Assembly: GCA_964527395.1 (NCBI GenBank)
Contig: CAZGQD010000009.1
Span: 1-48,850 of the forward strand
DNA from: GCA-2688265 sp964527395
GTDB lineage: Archaea; Nanobdellota; Nanobdellia; Woesearchaeales; GW2011-AR9
Length of the DNA stretch: 48,850 nt
Reading direction: 5' to 3'
Within the stretch, counting starts at the first letter, position 1, and every line of letters starts with the position of its first letter. This document shows positions 8,241-17,035 of this stretch, one piece after another. The position numbers and the translations under genes were made by a program. A model generated the notes under the pieces. The model saw only the letters and a program-made list of their open reading frames with translations, was not told where the DNA came from and searched no databases.

Positions 8241-8840
8241 TTGGTGAATTTTTTGTTAGATGAGAAGAAATTGAAAGAAGTAGAATCTAAAATAAGATAT
8301 TATTTAAGAGAAGGGGTGGTTCAAACTAAACAAAAAAGTGAATTTGTAGATTTTTTTCTAGCAAATGCAGATAAGTCATTGAATTGTGCAAGTGCGCTTT
8401 ATGATCTTTCAATAGACAAAGAAATGCAGAAAAAGACAGGTTACTTCAATTTTGATGGTTTCTTATGGGTAGTTAATTCAAGTTATTATTCAATGTTTTA
8501 TATGGCAAGGGCGCTTCTTGAGAATGAAGGGATAAAATTAAAGTCTGAGTTATCTGTGCATGCACTTGCTTTTGATTCAGTGATCTATTATTTTTATCTA
8601 AATGGGAAATTGCAAAAAAGGTTAATTGATGATTTTGCGGAAGCTAAAAAGGAAGTAAGTGAAATATTAGGTAAACAAAAAGCAGATAGGTTAATTGAAG
8701 ATTATCATTATGAAAAAGGAAAGAGAGCAACTTTTACATATAAAATAAATGAGATTGTTCTTAAAGCTAAAGCAAAAACGTCTTTTGATAGAGCTGCTTA
8801 TTTTAGTCAAGAGATAAAAAAGATAATTGAACAAAAATAG
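8241..8840 (+). CDS. HEPN-domain protein, partner of MNT
   Basis: 199-residue all-alpha protein with the HEPN feature NSSYYSMFYMARALLENEG (about 75-93). It follows the MNT gene by 46 bp, as expected for an MNT/HEPN module. I cannot point to a clean RxxxxH RNase motif, so toxin activity is uncertain. It may be a HEPN variant working as a substrate-binding partner of the nucleotidyltransferase. A TATA box TATATAAA at 8203-8210 puts transcription start near 8235, so the gene can be expressed alone with little or no leader. TTG 8241 or GTG 8244 is the start, which fits leaderless translation. Having its own promoter is unusual for a strictly balanced toxin-antitoxin operon. Confidence 0.65.
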   Translation: MVNFLLDEKKLKEVESKIRYYLREGVVQTKQKSEFVDFFLANADKSLNCASALYDLSIDKEMQKKTGYFNFDGFLWVVNSSYYSMFYMARALLENEGIKLKSELSVHALAFDSVIYYFYLNGKLQKRLIDDFAEAKKEVSEILGKQKADRLIEDYHYEKGKRATFTYKINEIVLKAKAKTSFDRAAYFSQEIKKIIEQK

Positions 8841-9196
8841 ATTTATTAGTTTTTTATGGGTTTAATACCCCGATGCTTTGCATCGACTAAAATAAAAAAC
8901 TAACATTAAAAAAGCAACGCTTTTTTATGTGCTAAAAACTCTTAGTTTTTAAGCATGAAAGAAAATGTCGGTGCGAAGCAAAAAATCAAGCAATACATGG
9001 AAAGTAAGACTTTCCAGTACAGGAAATCGTTGATTCACAAGAGATTTTTAATCTCTGTGAGCCAGAAAACTAAGTTTTCTGAGCATCCTTGTACCCCGGA
9101 GCTCTGCTCCGATTGGGATGCTTGATTTTTAGACATAAGGAAATGAAACATTTCCTATGCAGAAAATCTTTGATTTTCTTGCATTTTCATTTTATT
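8841..9196. repeat. Nested palindromic element, copy 1
   Basis: 356 bp exactly filling the gap between two converging stop codons; no gene. It has two parts. Part 1 is a hairpin closed by TTAGTTTTTTAT / ATAAAAAACTAA (about 8846 and 8892) with CGATGC-ttt-GCATCG inside. Part 2 is a long imperfect hairpin (AAAAAATCAAGCA with TGCTTGATTTTT) tipped by CGGAGC-tct-GCTCCG. At least seven mini-palindromes, with 7-8-nt arms and mostly 3-nt loops, are nested into it, e.g. GGAAAGT-aag-ACTTTCC, AGAGATT-ttt-AATCTCT and GGAAATG-aaa-CATTTCC. A simpler copy is at 42295-42454 and a variant at 37576-37780. It probably ends transcription in both directions. Confidence 0.8.
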
Positions 9197-9904
9197 TTAT
9201 GCCATGCTGAAGGTTACTGCGCCTGCCATTGCTGGGTATGAACCGATAATGATCCATTTGGTAAGAATTGCTGGATCTGCAGGTAAGCCACCAAATAGTG
9301 AAAGAGAAATTATTTCGATTAGTAAGGCAATTGCGTAAAGGTAGATTAAGCGTTTCCAAACGATGCTAGCTCCTTCTTTTTTGATAAAATCATGTTCGTT
9401 TTTGTAGATTAGTAATCCTGAAACTGCCAAAATGAAGATAAGGATACCAATAACGTTGGTCCAAGGAAGATCTGTTGCTAGAGATTCAAAGCTTAGAAGA
9501 GATTTCCCAAGTCCGATACCTAAGAAAGCTCCTGCTGTACCACGGATAAGTTCTAGAAGGTGTTTACGTTTGAATGTGAAATTTCCTAACTTTAGAAGCT
9601 CTTGTTCGATTCGTTTTTCTTCTTTTTTTTGTTCTTCTTGTTCTTTTAATTCTTGAAGTTCTTCTGCTTGGATCTTTTGATCTAGTTTTTTGATGCTTTT
9701 TAGGTTTTTTTGCATCTTTTGTGTACGTTTAAGAACAGTAGACATTTCAGATTCTAAGAGTTCTAGTTCTTGTCTTGTGTTTAGTTTTGATTTGGATTTG
9801 GCTTTTTTAGAAACTTTGCTTCTAGATTTTTTTGTAGCTTTGGAACTAGTTGCTTTGGACTTTTTGTTGCTAGTTTTCTTTTTAGAACTCTTTTTTTTAG
9901 CCAT
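9197..9904 (-). CDS. Lys-rich coiled-coil membrane protein, DUF2391-like
   Basis: 235 residues. The first 42 are almost only Lys, Ser, Thr and Ala, resembling a nucleic-acid-binding or cell-surface-lipid-binding tail. Residues about 43-105 are a charged coiled coil rich in Glu, Gln and Lys. The rest has about four hydrophobic segments (near 118-135, 148-166, 185-204 and 214-233) like the DUF2391 integral membrane family. The N-terminus should face the cytoplasm, so the protein could tether DNA or RNA to the membrane, but no function is known. It is single-gene by context, converging with the HEPN gene across the palindromic element. Family match is tentative. Confidence 0.65.
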   Translation of the reverse strand: MAKKKSSKKKTSNKKSKATSSKATKKSRSKVSKKAKSKSKLNTRQELELLESEMSTVLKRTQKMQKNLKSIKKLDQKIQAEELQELKEQEEQKKEEKRIEQELLKLGNFTFKRKHLLELIRGTAGAFLGIGLGKSLLSFESLATDLPWTNVIGILIFILAVSGLLIYKNEHDFIKKEGASIVWKRLIYLYAIALLIEIISLSLFGGLPADPAILTKWIIIGSYPAMAGAVTFSMA

Positions 9905-10003
9905 CCAAGGTTAAAGAAGTTAATTTGGGTTTAAATAGCTTGTTGTTTTTGTGGTTTTGAGAATAGAAATGTATTTAACTTTGTTTTATATTATTTTTTA
10001 TTT

Positions 10004-10420
10004 ATGGCAGTAGATAGAAGGAATTTGTGGCATTTTTTAGATGGAGCTAATATAGATATGAATTTTAGAGATTTAGGTAGAATTCCATCATTGAGAAGGG
10101 ATGTTTGTGAAAGAGTAAATATTTTTGGAAATAATGTTAGTAGATTAGCTAAACCAACAGGAAGATACTTTTTTTGTCCAGATTATCAAAGGCATGAATT
10201 AAGGTTAAGGTGGAGTAGTGGTCCAGTAGGAAATTTAACTTTTGATTTTCCAGGAAGATTTAGAGAGGACGGTACAGGAATTTCTTATAGAGTAAGAGAT
10301 GTGAGAGGGAGTGAGACTGAAAATGGAAGACTTACTTTAAATTTTGATGATTTAGGTTATATGACAGTTGCACATCATGTAAATGGAACTAATTATTTGA
10401 TAGACATTAGTAGAAGATAA
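10004..10420 (+). CDS. Hypothetical protein, 138 aa
   Basis: Unrecognised soluble protein, Arg-rich (about 18 Arg), with alternating beta-strand-like segments in the second half (HELRLRWSSGPVGNLTFDF, ENGRLTLNFDDLGYMTVAHH). There is no signal peptide or membrane segment. The ATG at 10004 lies about 28 bp below a TATTTAA box (9972-9978) with no ribosome-binding site, so the message is probably leaderless. Codon use looks like that of its neighbours. It converges with the large nucleotidyltransferase gene. A small beta-barrel or beta-sandwich fold is a guess. Confidence 0.6.
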   Translation: MAVDRRNLWHFLDGANIDMNFRDLGRIPSLRRDVCERVNIFGNNVSRLAKPTGRYFFCPDYQRHELRLRWSSGPVGNLTFDFPGRFREDGTGISYRVRDVRGSETENGRLTLNFDDLGYMTVAHHVNGTNYLIDISRR

Positions 10421-10456
10421 AAAGAAAATTAAGATAAAATAAACTAATTAAAAAAA

Positions 10457-12457
10457 TTAAAAGTTGTGTATTAAGATCTCTGCGTCTTTACCGAAGTGAG
10501 TTTTGATATCTTCAAAAATCGGTTCTTTAATGAATACTCTGTTAGGTAATTTAGCACCAGCTAAAGCTTTCTCGAACTCTTCATAAGAAGACTTTTTAGC
10601 TGTTCCAATACTACCATCTTTGTTGATTGGAGCTTTTTCGATGTTTCCATCTCTAGCATCAATGTCTCTGATGATGAAAGCTTCTTTTTCTAACAAAGTT
10701 ATTTCAGCGAATTTGGAGCCGTGCTTTACTCTGATTTTAGCTCGTTCTAACTGTCTTCCACGTTTTAGTTGCAAGTAATCTACTAAGAACCTGATTAAAC
10801 TGCCTGAGTTCTTTCTGGTTTTTTGGATGTCTGTTTTAGTTATTTTACCTTTGTCTAACTTTGTTTTGATGTTGACAATTTCTTTAACTGCTTTTAGATA
10901 TCTTTGAGGTACTTTTCCAGATTGGATCAGTTCGTTCTCGAAAATCTTTAGAATTTCAGATTCTTTAGACTTTTGCACACCTTCAAGTTTTAAGATGTCT
11001 CTGATGATAGTAATGGTTTCATCATAGATACTCATAATTGAGTTTTTGTCGTGCATTTCTTCGATTTGCTTGAACAAATCTTTGATACGCTTAAGGTAGT
11101 CTTCAGTATCTTTAAGCATCTTGTCGATTTCACTACCAGAAATAGCTTTTTTGTCACCGTGCTCTAAGTCTTTTCTAACTTTAGTGTTGTATCTTAAGAT
11201 GTTAACCCATTTTTTCTCAAGCATTTTTTCTTTTTTAACGAAAATTTCCTCTAATACATCAGGAGTTTCCTTTGGTGTTGGAGGAGGAAGTCCGTAAAGC
11301 ATAATAGCTGCTTGAGTTGGTGTTAGAGTTGCGTAGTACAAATCTTCCATTCCTATTGCTTTTAATTGAGCATTGATACGTTTTTTCATTTGCTCACCAG
11401 AGTTCATGAAAATGTCAATAGATTCTCTGGATGGTTTGATTTTACCCATTCTAAGCAGTTGTTTCCAAGGCATGAAAATTCCTTTGTCGTAAAGAGGTAC
11501 TCCATCTCTAAGAAGAGTAAAGATGATGGGGTTTGCTTCTTTTAATGAATCCCAGAAGTCGGTTAAAATGTATACTTGGATGTTAAGTTTGTTTTTGATC
11601 CCTGTAAGTTGACCAGCTTCAGCACCCATACCAATTATGATTGCTCGAAGTTTTTCTTTAAGTTCTAATCTGGACATCTTTTTAACATCTGTGTCGTCGA
11701 TAACAATCCAAACGTCAATGTCTGATTTTTGAGTGTTTCTTCCTTGAGTTAGAGATCCTGCTAGAACATAACTAAGAATGTATTTTTCGAACTTTCTTAT
11801 AACCATATTTTTGTGAATTTCACTAATCTTGATTGCAGCTAGCATACCTGTATCAAAAATAGGTGCAGCCATAGCAATTAATCTTGATAAGTCGTTTTTA
11901 CCATCATAGTAGTTTTGCCATAGATCTGTTAGAAGAAGTGCTTGAGGGATGATCTTTTTGTCAACTTCTTTTGCAATATCTTTAATGATACTTGAGAACT
12001 TGTGATGAAGTTCATCTTTAGTCATTTTTTTACTGGTTGTATCGTCTACAAGAACTAAAACTTCAATGTCATCTGGACCTAATTTCTTTTTAGCTGCTTG
12101 AGGAGCTCCTGGAATGTTTGCTGGTTGACCTGCTGTTTGTATAGGAACTGCTCCAGGTGCTGCTTTTGCTCCAGCTGTTGTAGGAGAATTAGGGTTTGCT
12201 GCTTGTGCTCCTTTAGGAGGAGCTTGAGGAGGAGGAAGTACAGTAATTCCAATAATGTAATCTCCGAATTTGTCTAGAACTTTGTCTTTGAATTTGTCTA
12301 ATTTCTTTTTTAAGTCAGCTAGCTTTTTTTGCATCTCTGGAGGTAGTTGCCCTTGTCCTTGAGGAACTGCACCTTCTGGAAGCATTGGAGCTTTACCTTT
12401 TGTATTCATAGCTTTTGGTTTTAATGATCCTGATTTTTTTTTAGTTTTTTTTGCCAT
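10457..12457 (-). CDS. Large nucleotidyltransferase-domain protein
   Basis: 666 residues, unusually long for the family. A disordered N-terminus rich in Lys, Pro, Gln and Ala spans about residues 1-130. A first alpha/beta region (DDIEVLVLVDD, about 131-141) resembles a degenerate nucleotidyltransferase core. A second (YVLAGSLTQGRNTQKSDIDVWIVIDD, about 230-255) has the intact GS-x-DxD motif of the polymerase-beta superfamily. A helical, HEPN-like region (about 400-490) and a basic C-terminal region follow. It may transfer a nucleotide to RNA or protein, but no substrate can be named. A GGTG ribosome-binding site supports the ATG start. Confidence 0.68.
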   Translation of the reverse strand: MAKKTKKKSGSLKPKAMNTKGKAPMLPEGAVPQGQGQLPPEMQKKLADLKKKLDKFKDKVLDKFGDYIIGITVLPPPQAPPKGAQAANPNSPTTAGAKAAPGAVPIQTAGQPANIPGAPQAAKKKLGPDDIEVLVLVDDTTSKKMTKDELHHKFSSIIKDIAKEVDKKIIPQALLLTDLWQNYYDGKNDLSRLIAMAAPIFDTGMLAAIKISEIHKNMVIRKFEKYILSYVLAGSLTQGRNTQKSDIDVWIVIDDTDVKKMSRLELKEKLRAIIIGMGAEAGQLTGIKNKLNIQVYILTDFWDSLKEANPIIFTLLRDGVPLYDKGIFMPWKQLLRMGKIKPSRESIDIFMNSGEQMKKRINAQLKAIGMEDLYYATLTPTQAAIMLYGLPPPTPKETPDVLEEIFVKKEKMLEKKWVNILRYNTKVRKDLEHGDKKAISGSEIDKMLKDTEDYLKRIKDLFKQIEEMHDKNSIMSIYDETITIIRDILKLEGVQKSKESEILKIFENELIQSGKVPQRYLKAVKEIVNIKTKLDKGKITKTDIQKTRKNSGSLIRFLVDYLQLKRGRQLERAKIRVKHGSKFAEITLLEKEAFIIRDIDARDGNIEKAPINKDGSIGTAKKSSYEEFEKALAGAKLPNRVFIKEPIFEDIKTHFGKDAEILIHNF

Positions 12458-12724
12458 ATATTTATTTCACCTTTTGCTTATTCGTTTTTTAGTTTTGTCT
12501 TTTAATTTTGTTTTATTGTGATGATTTTATGCTCTATTTGAGTTCAAGTATATGTTGTATGTATATAAAGCTAATTGTGTTTGTGGGACATTTTGATCAA
12601 TTGTAGTTTGAAGTAGTATTTTTGGTTTGGTATCATGGAACTAGTGGCTTTGAAACTATAGGTTTGGTTAGAGGTTTTGGAGTAGGAGAATTGATTAAAG
12701 TGATCGGATGTTTTGTTTGTGCTT
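12458..12724. other. Intergenic region between divergent genes
   Basis: 267 bp. It holds a GGTG ribosome-binding site for the minus-strand gene and a plus-strand TATA-like TATATAAAG at about 12560. No gene or hairpin of note. Confidence 0.4.
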
Positions 12725-12931
12725 ATGGAAGGCTTTTTAGGTAAAGTTTTTAGAGGAAATAGGTATTTGTATGTAGTATTTAGGAGTATCTTATTTATGA
12801 TTTTGATTCTTGTAACAGGAGAGAGCTATTTCAAGCTTTTTGAAGGAAATGTACGAGAAAGTTTAATAATGAGTTTAGTTTTGTTTTTAGTAATATATGT
12901 TTTACATTTGAAGGATGAGTTAAGATGGTGA
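12725..12931 (+). CDS. Small membrane protein, two TM segments
   Basis: 68 residues from the ATG at 12725; an in-frame TTG at 12713 would add four. Two hydrophobic segments (about residues 16-36 and 48-64) with basic residues between and before them indicate a small integral membrane protein. It overlaps the next small membrane gene by seven bases, so the two are translated together and may form one complex. I recognise no family. Confidence 0.55.
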   Translation: MEGFLGKVFRGNRYLYVVFRSILFMILILVTGESYFKLFEGNVRESLIMSLVLFLVIYVLHLKDELRW

Positions 12932-13035
12932 GAAAAAAAAAAGAAATGAGTGAAGAAACATTGAATCAGTTGATGTTTGTAGCATTGGTAGCTTTTTTTT
13001 TGTATGTTTTAGGGAAAGCTTTGAGTTGGTGGTAA
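12925..13035 (+). CDS. Very small single-TM protein, 36 aa
   Basis: A 36-residue frame beginning MVRKKKEMSEETLNQLM and continuing into one hydrophobic helix (about 17-34) that ends in SWW. The ATG overlaps the stop of the previous gene (ATGGTGA), the usual sign of translational coupling. The positive-inside rule places the Lys-rich N-terminus in the cytoplasm. No family is recognised, and it could be missed because of its size. Confidence 0.5.
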   Translation: MVRKKKEMSEETLNQLMFVALVAFFLYVLGKALSWW

Positions 13036-13119
13036 TTTATCTTCTGCTTTAGCGATATATTTAATAAGGAAGTGCTGCTATTTTTGTTTTATAAAATTAA
13101 ATTTAGAGGTTGATTAATA

Positions 13120-13920
13120 ATGGTAGAAATAATTTCTGTAGTAATAGAGCATGCATTTTCAATAGTTTCAGCAATTTCAGGAGCAGGAGTTCCTGTGATG
13201 TTTATGAAAGGAGAAGCAGAGATTGATCTTGATGTAAAGGCGCTTCGTGATGTTTTAGATGCTTTAGGAGGTCCAGGAAAGCAATTTGAAAAGAAAATTG
13301 AAAGAGATTTTCAGACAAAGCATACAGCTGGTTTGATGTATGCTGCAGATAAGGTAATTAAAGATGAAAATGGTTTTTTTAATTGGGATTATATTGTAAA
13401 TGGAGATGGAAAGGATAGAAGTGCAAATGATATAAAGGAGTTATTAAAGAAATTTAAGGTAGAATATCATGTTCAGAATAGTGTTAATGATTATCATAAT
13501 AAGGATCATATACAAAGTTTAGATTTGGATACTGATGAAGGGTTGAAAACTGCCAAAAAGCTTCTTGAAGAGGCAATAGGGTATAATGATCAGGCAATGG
13601 ATGTAGGGTTTAAGGAACATGGTGCTAATTTTAAGAGTGGTTTTGAAAATGAACTAGTTCAGCAGTTTTTAGGACAATATAGGGGAGCAAATCTTCAGAC
13701 ACAAGTAAGGAAATTATCAAGAGAGCAAAGAGAGAAGCTTGTTAAGGATTATATGGGAGTTGATATTGAGGGGACAGTGTCAGACACTGAGGCACAAACT
13801 TTGCTTAATGCTTATTTTCAGACAGGAGGGATTACTGAACGTCATGGTCAGGGAGTTTTTAAAGATAGATTTAAGGGTATGAAAGAAGATAGTTATAAAA
13901 TAGCCAACCTTTACAACTAA
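13120..13920 (+). CDS. Hypothetical protein, 266 aa
   Basis: Unrecognised. Residues 1-30 are hydrophobic (IISVVIEHAFSIVSAISGAGVPVMFM), possibly a membrane anchor or a buried N-terminal strand. The rest is soluble, helical and acidic, with several EF-hand-like Asp/Asn clusters (NGDGKDRSAND, DLDTDEG) that I do not regard as proven calcium sites. The start is well supported: a TATA box near 13053 and TTTAGAGGTTGAT before the ATG. It lies 51 bp before the metallophosphoesterase gene, which however has its own promoter, so the two may be functionally linked. Confidence 0.6.
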   Translation: MVEIISVVIEHAFSIVSAISGAGVPVMFMKGEAEIDLDVKALRDVLDALGGPGKQFEKKIERDFQTKHTAGLMYAADKVIKDENGFFNWDYIVNGDGKDRSANDIKELLKKFKVEYHVQNSVNDYHNKDHIQSLDLDTDEGLKTAKKLLEEAIGYNDQAMDVGFKEHGANFKSGFENELVQQFLGQYRGANLQTQVRKLSREQREKLVKDYMGVDIEGTVSDTEAQTLLNAYFQTGGITERHGQGVFKDRFKGMKEDSYKIANLYN

Positions 13921-13941
13921 TAAGTGGTAACAACCCAAAGC

Positions 13942-13949
13942 TTTATAAA
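13942..13949 (+). promoter_or_regulatory. TATA box of the metallophosphoesterase gene
   Basis: TTTATAAA within the palindrome CTTTATAAAG, with the next ATG (13972) about 27 bp from its centre and no ribosome-binding site between. This is the classic spacing of a leaderless archaeal gene. Confidence 0.6.
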
Positions 13950-13971
13950 GTAGGTTCACTTTGAGCATATT

Positions 13972-16632
13972 ATGAGCGTAGCAGTTAATAGTGCTAATTC
14001 TGAAGGTAATTTAGCTAGAGATAACTCTGCTAATAATAATGCTAATTCTAGAGGTCAAAATGCTGCTCCAGCTGCGAATAATACTAACAATTTTGTAGGT
14101 GCAAATGGGACTTCTGGAGCTCAAAATGGGCTAAATTTGCCTGCTGAAGCTGCTAATAATAGTCCTGTTTTTGGGAAAAATGATGGATCAGGAATAGTAG
14201 TAATTGGGGATCCGCACCAGAACATGCCTGTTGGTTTGGAATCTATAATTAATGGACTTTCTTCAAATATCTTGTTTATGGGGGATTTGCCTGGTGATTC
14301 TAGTTCCAAATATAGCAAAATGGAGGCTCGATGGGAGCTTCAAGTGAGTCAAGAGATTAAGAAAGAGGATGATTCTGAGCTTTATAAAGCGATAAAGACA
14401 GGTGAGTTTAGCGAGAGCCAGATGGCTAGGGTTACTGGTAAACAGAAAAGGCAAAAAGAGATAGTTAATGCTCATGCTCATAAAGTATATTCTGAGTTTC
14501 AGTTATTGTTTCCAGATGCTAATTCAATTGCAGGTAACCATGACGTATTAACAATGGGAGACCATTGGAAGAACTTTCATTTTCAAACAAATGTAGATTT
14601 TGGTCCAATACAAGGTTATGCTTTAGGTGCTGGTGGTGGAGAAGCAGTTGCAGATACTGCTACTACAGGTATTACTTATGCTGAAACAGGTAAGTTTGGT
14701 AAATTACATATTGATTCTGCTAGAGATGATTTAATGTTAGGAAATATGAGAAATGTATTTGATCATACAGGACCATTTTTGAACTATGGTTTTACAGATG
14801 CAAGCTCAGAAAGATTGTCTAGAATTTATGATCAGCGTCATAAGTTCGGGTTAAATATTCCTACAACTATAATTGGGCACCATCACAAAGATAGAGCAGA
14901 GTTTAAGTTTTTTGAACGAACAGATCATGAAAGTGGAGAAGTATATGAACAGCCAGTGTTTCATCCAGGTGTACTTGCAAGAGAGACAAATTCAGGTTCA
15001 GGAAGTGTATTCTCACACGTAACTAAATTTACTGAAGAAGGAGATATCAAAGAATTTGATGAATATCACTTAAAGCCTATCTTTGATGAAGATTTTAATA
15101 GAAAAATTGGAGTTGTTAAGTATGGAACACATACTGTAAATTGGGAAGATAAAGAAGTTGACTTTGAGAAATTAGGTGAACAAAGAGCTGTTTTAGAAGA
15201 AAGAACAGTTGTTCACCAAGATGAATCTATTGATCCAAATTATGCAAAAGATAAGAAAGTTAGTTTCAATAGTGATTTTGCTAAGTATGACTCAGCTAGC
15301 TTTGAAGATGTGGCTGCTGCTACAGAACAATTTATTTCTTGTGTGCAAACTATGAATGATGAAATTGATGAATTGTCAGAGAAAGTAAAATTTGCTTTAG
15401 ATGCTACCAAAAACAAATGGGATACTAAGTTCAAAGATGATACTAAAATTAGTTTTGAACAAAAGTTGGAAATTGAAGATGATTTAATTGATGCATTGTA
15501 TGCTACTACACTAAAAGATATGGGTATGAAAGATGTAGCTAAAACTGTTGAAGAAGTAGATGGTGCTTCTAAATTAAGATTAGTAAAAGCTCATTTTGGG
15601 ATTGATTATAATAGATTGAAAGCTGCAACAGCAATTGCAGATGATGATTGGGAAAATGTTGCTTTTAATTGGGGTAATAGTAATGATAGAACAAGATTGT
15701 GTAATTCAAAACAAAGAGGACCCTTTTCAGGAGCGGTAGGAGAACATATTTTTGATAAGTATGTTGGTAGAGGACAGAATGGAGTACTCTTTTCAATGCT
15801 TGGTGAAAAGCTTGGAAACTCTATGGTAGATCAATTTGCTAGTCAGGCAGTAAAACGTAAAAAAGATTCAGATGGTAATGCAAAGATGCTTGGACAACAA
15901 GAAGTTGTTGGGCTTTTGTATAATATTGCAAGTGGTGGATCTCCTTTATTATCAGCAGACCAATTGACAAATAATTATAAAGAAGTGTTTGAGAAGGATG
16001 AAAACTTCAAAGCAGCTAAGGCTTATACAGGAAAAGAACTTGATGAGATGTTTAATATTGACCGTGAGGTTCCTGGAACTATTGAGTATGATACTCGTGC
16101 TAATGTTTCTGAAGATATTGAAGATAAGGTTGCTAGAAACTTTCAAGAAGGAAAAGTAGGTGTTTATCAAGATAATCAAGGAGAGTTTATTGTAGATCCA
16201 CAATTAGGACATGCAAAATTAAGTGACTCACTAAAGGCTAAATTAGGGGATTACACAGCAAAAACAATTGAAGAAGCAATGGATGCAGGAGAAGCTTATG
16301 CAGTTAAGTCAGGGCACAATTATGCTTTAGAGTTTGAAAAAGCGCCAGGTACTAGAATCAAATTAGATTGGGACTCATATGGAATTGACCCAGAATCAAA
16401 AGAAGTTAAGTCTTTGTATCAATCAGAACTTAAAGCTAAGGAATTAAGACAAGGAATGCAGCAAGAACTTTTAGGAGATTTGGTAAGAAGAATGCGTGAT
16501 GCTCAGAATGGACAGCAGCCAGTTGATGTTGGTTCTGCAGCAAATTCAATTCCTTTGACTGCAGCAAATGATGGCCTTTCAACAAGTAGAAGCTTAGGGG
16601 CTCCAGAGTCTGGATACAGTATGGCTTCTTAG
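13972..16632 (+). CDS. Large protein with calcineurin-like metallophosphoesterase domain
   Basis: 886 residues. A low-complexity Asn/Ala-rich start (1-65) precedes a metallophosphoesterase domain (about 73-360). Motifs are GDPHQN (D-x-H), GDLPGD near 103, GNHD near 188 and GHHH near 303, which supply the two-metal site. The remaining 500 residues are mostly helical and acidic and match nothing I know. They could be a scaffold or substrate domain. No signal peptide is seen, so it is probably cytoplasmic. Substrates of the family range from nucleotides to phosphoproteins and cannot be chosen. It starts leaderless below the TATA box at 13942. Confidence 0.75.
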   Translation: MSVAVNSANSEGNLARDNSANNNANSRGQNAAPAANNTNNFVGANGTSGAQNGLNLPAEAANNSPVFGKNDGSGIVVIGDPHQNMPVGLESIINGLSSNILFMGDLPGDSSSKYSKMEARWELQVSQEIKKEDDSELYKAIKTGEFSESQMARVTGKQKRQKEIVNAHAHKVYSEFQLLFPDANSIAGNHDVLTMGDHWKNFHFQTNVDFGPIQGYALGAGGGEAVADTATTGITYAETGKFGKLHIDSARDDLMLGNMRNVFDHTGPFLNYGFTDASSERLSRIYDQRHKFGLNIPTTIIGHHHKDRAEFKFFERTDHESGEVYEQPVFHPGVLARETNSGSGSVFSHVTKFTEEGDIKEFDEYHLKPIFDEDFNRKIGVVKYGTHTVNWEDKEVDFEKLGEQRAVLEERTVVHQDESIDPNYAKDKKVSFNSDFAKYDSASFEDVAAATEQFISCVQTMNDEIDELSEKVKFALDATKNKWDTKFKDDTKISFEQKLEIEDDLIDALYATTLKDMGMKDVAKTVEEVDGASKLRLVKAHFGIDYNRLKAATAIADDDWENVAFNWGNSNDRTRLCNSKQRGPFSGAVGEHIFDKYVGRGQNGVLFSMLGEKLGNSMVDQFASQAVKRKKDSDGNAKMLGQQEVVGLLYNIASGGSPLLSADQLTNNYKEVFEKDENFKAAKAYTGKELDEMFNIDREVPGTIEYDTRANVSEDIEDKVARNFQEGKVGVYQDNQGEFIVDPQLGHAKLSDSLKAKLGDYTAKTIEEAMDAGEAYAVKSGHNYALEFEKAPGTRIKLDWDSYGIDPESKEVKSLYQSELKAKELRQGMQQELLGDLVRRMRDAQNGQQPVDVGSAANSIPLTAANDGLSTSRSLGAPESGYSMAS

Positions 16633-16816
16633 GTTAATTGAAGAGATATGTTTTTTTCGAAATTCTTCCAGAATTTCCAAACCTTTGCTTCGTACCTTGC
16701 AAAGTTTCTTTTTTAGTTTGTTTTAGAAGTTGTATATTGGTTAAATTTTGTTAGAATAATACAAGGAAATTAACAATTTCCTGTACAGGAAAGCTTTGCT
16801 TTCCTTGTAACAATTT
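16633..16816. repeat. Convergent intergenic region with mini-palindromes
   Basis: No gene. It contains hairpins of the same style as the element at 8841-9196: GGAAATT-aac-AATTTCC and GGAAAGC-ttt-GCTTTCC side by side (about 16764-16805), enclosed by ACAAGG / CCTTGT. Another pair, AAATTC / GAATTT, lies near 16660-16675. This suggests the same mobile palindrome family and a terminator role. Confidence 0.6.
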
Positions 16817-16861
16817 GTTACTATAATAACAAAAAACTAGGTAAAATGTTATTATACTAAC
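16817..16861. promoter_or_regulatory. Paired 14-bp palindromic boxes (operator-like), copy 1
   Basis: Two near-palindromes GTTACTATAATAAC (16817-16830) and GTTATTATACTAAC (16848-16861), with starts 31 bp apart. The same boxes with the same spacing occur at 35679-35742, 36265-36328 and 48809-48850. Here no gene begins directly beside the boxes. Confidence 0.6.
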
Positions 16862-16879
16862 ATTTTTGGTAAATTTTAC

Positions 16880-17035
16880 TTAGAAATATGATAACACTTT
16901 ATCTAGGAAACTTTTCTTTTTGACTTTATTTTTTGAAATTCTATCGTCTATAATTACAGGTTCTTTTAGGTTTAAGTTTTCTTTGAAGAAGACTCTTGTT
17001 CTGATGTAAGGTCCGTTTTTGTCTTGTTCTATCAT
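16880..17035 (-). CDS. Small basic protein, 51 aa
   Basis: A 51-residue frame beginning MIEQDKNGPYIRTRVFF and ending KVLSYF, rich in Lys and Asn. Its ATG overlaps the stop codon of the upstream membrane protein by the ATGA arrangement, a strong sign of translational coupling in an operon. No hydrophobic segment and no known family. The partner membrane protein (17032-17538) is its best functional clue. Confidence 0.6.
   Translation of the reverse strand: MIEQDKNGPYIRTRVFFKENLNLKEPVIIDDRISKNKVKKKSFLDKVLSYF

Noticed and set aside
8841..9196. Insertion sequence or transposon remnant
   Set aside because: No transposase frame and no target duplication are seen; the structure is entirely nested palindromes.
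9600..9620. tRNA T-loop-like GTTCGATTCG
   Set aside because: It lies in coding sequence and no acceptor or anticodon stem can be formed around it.
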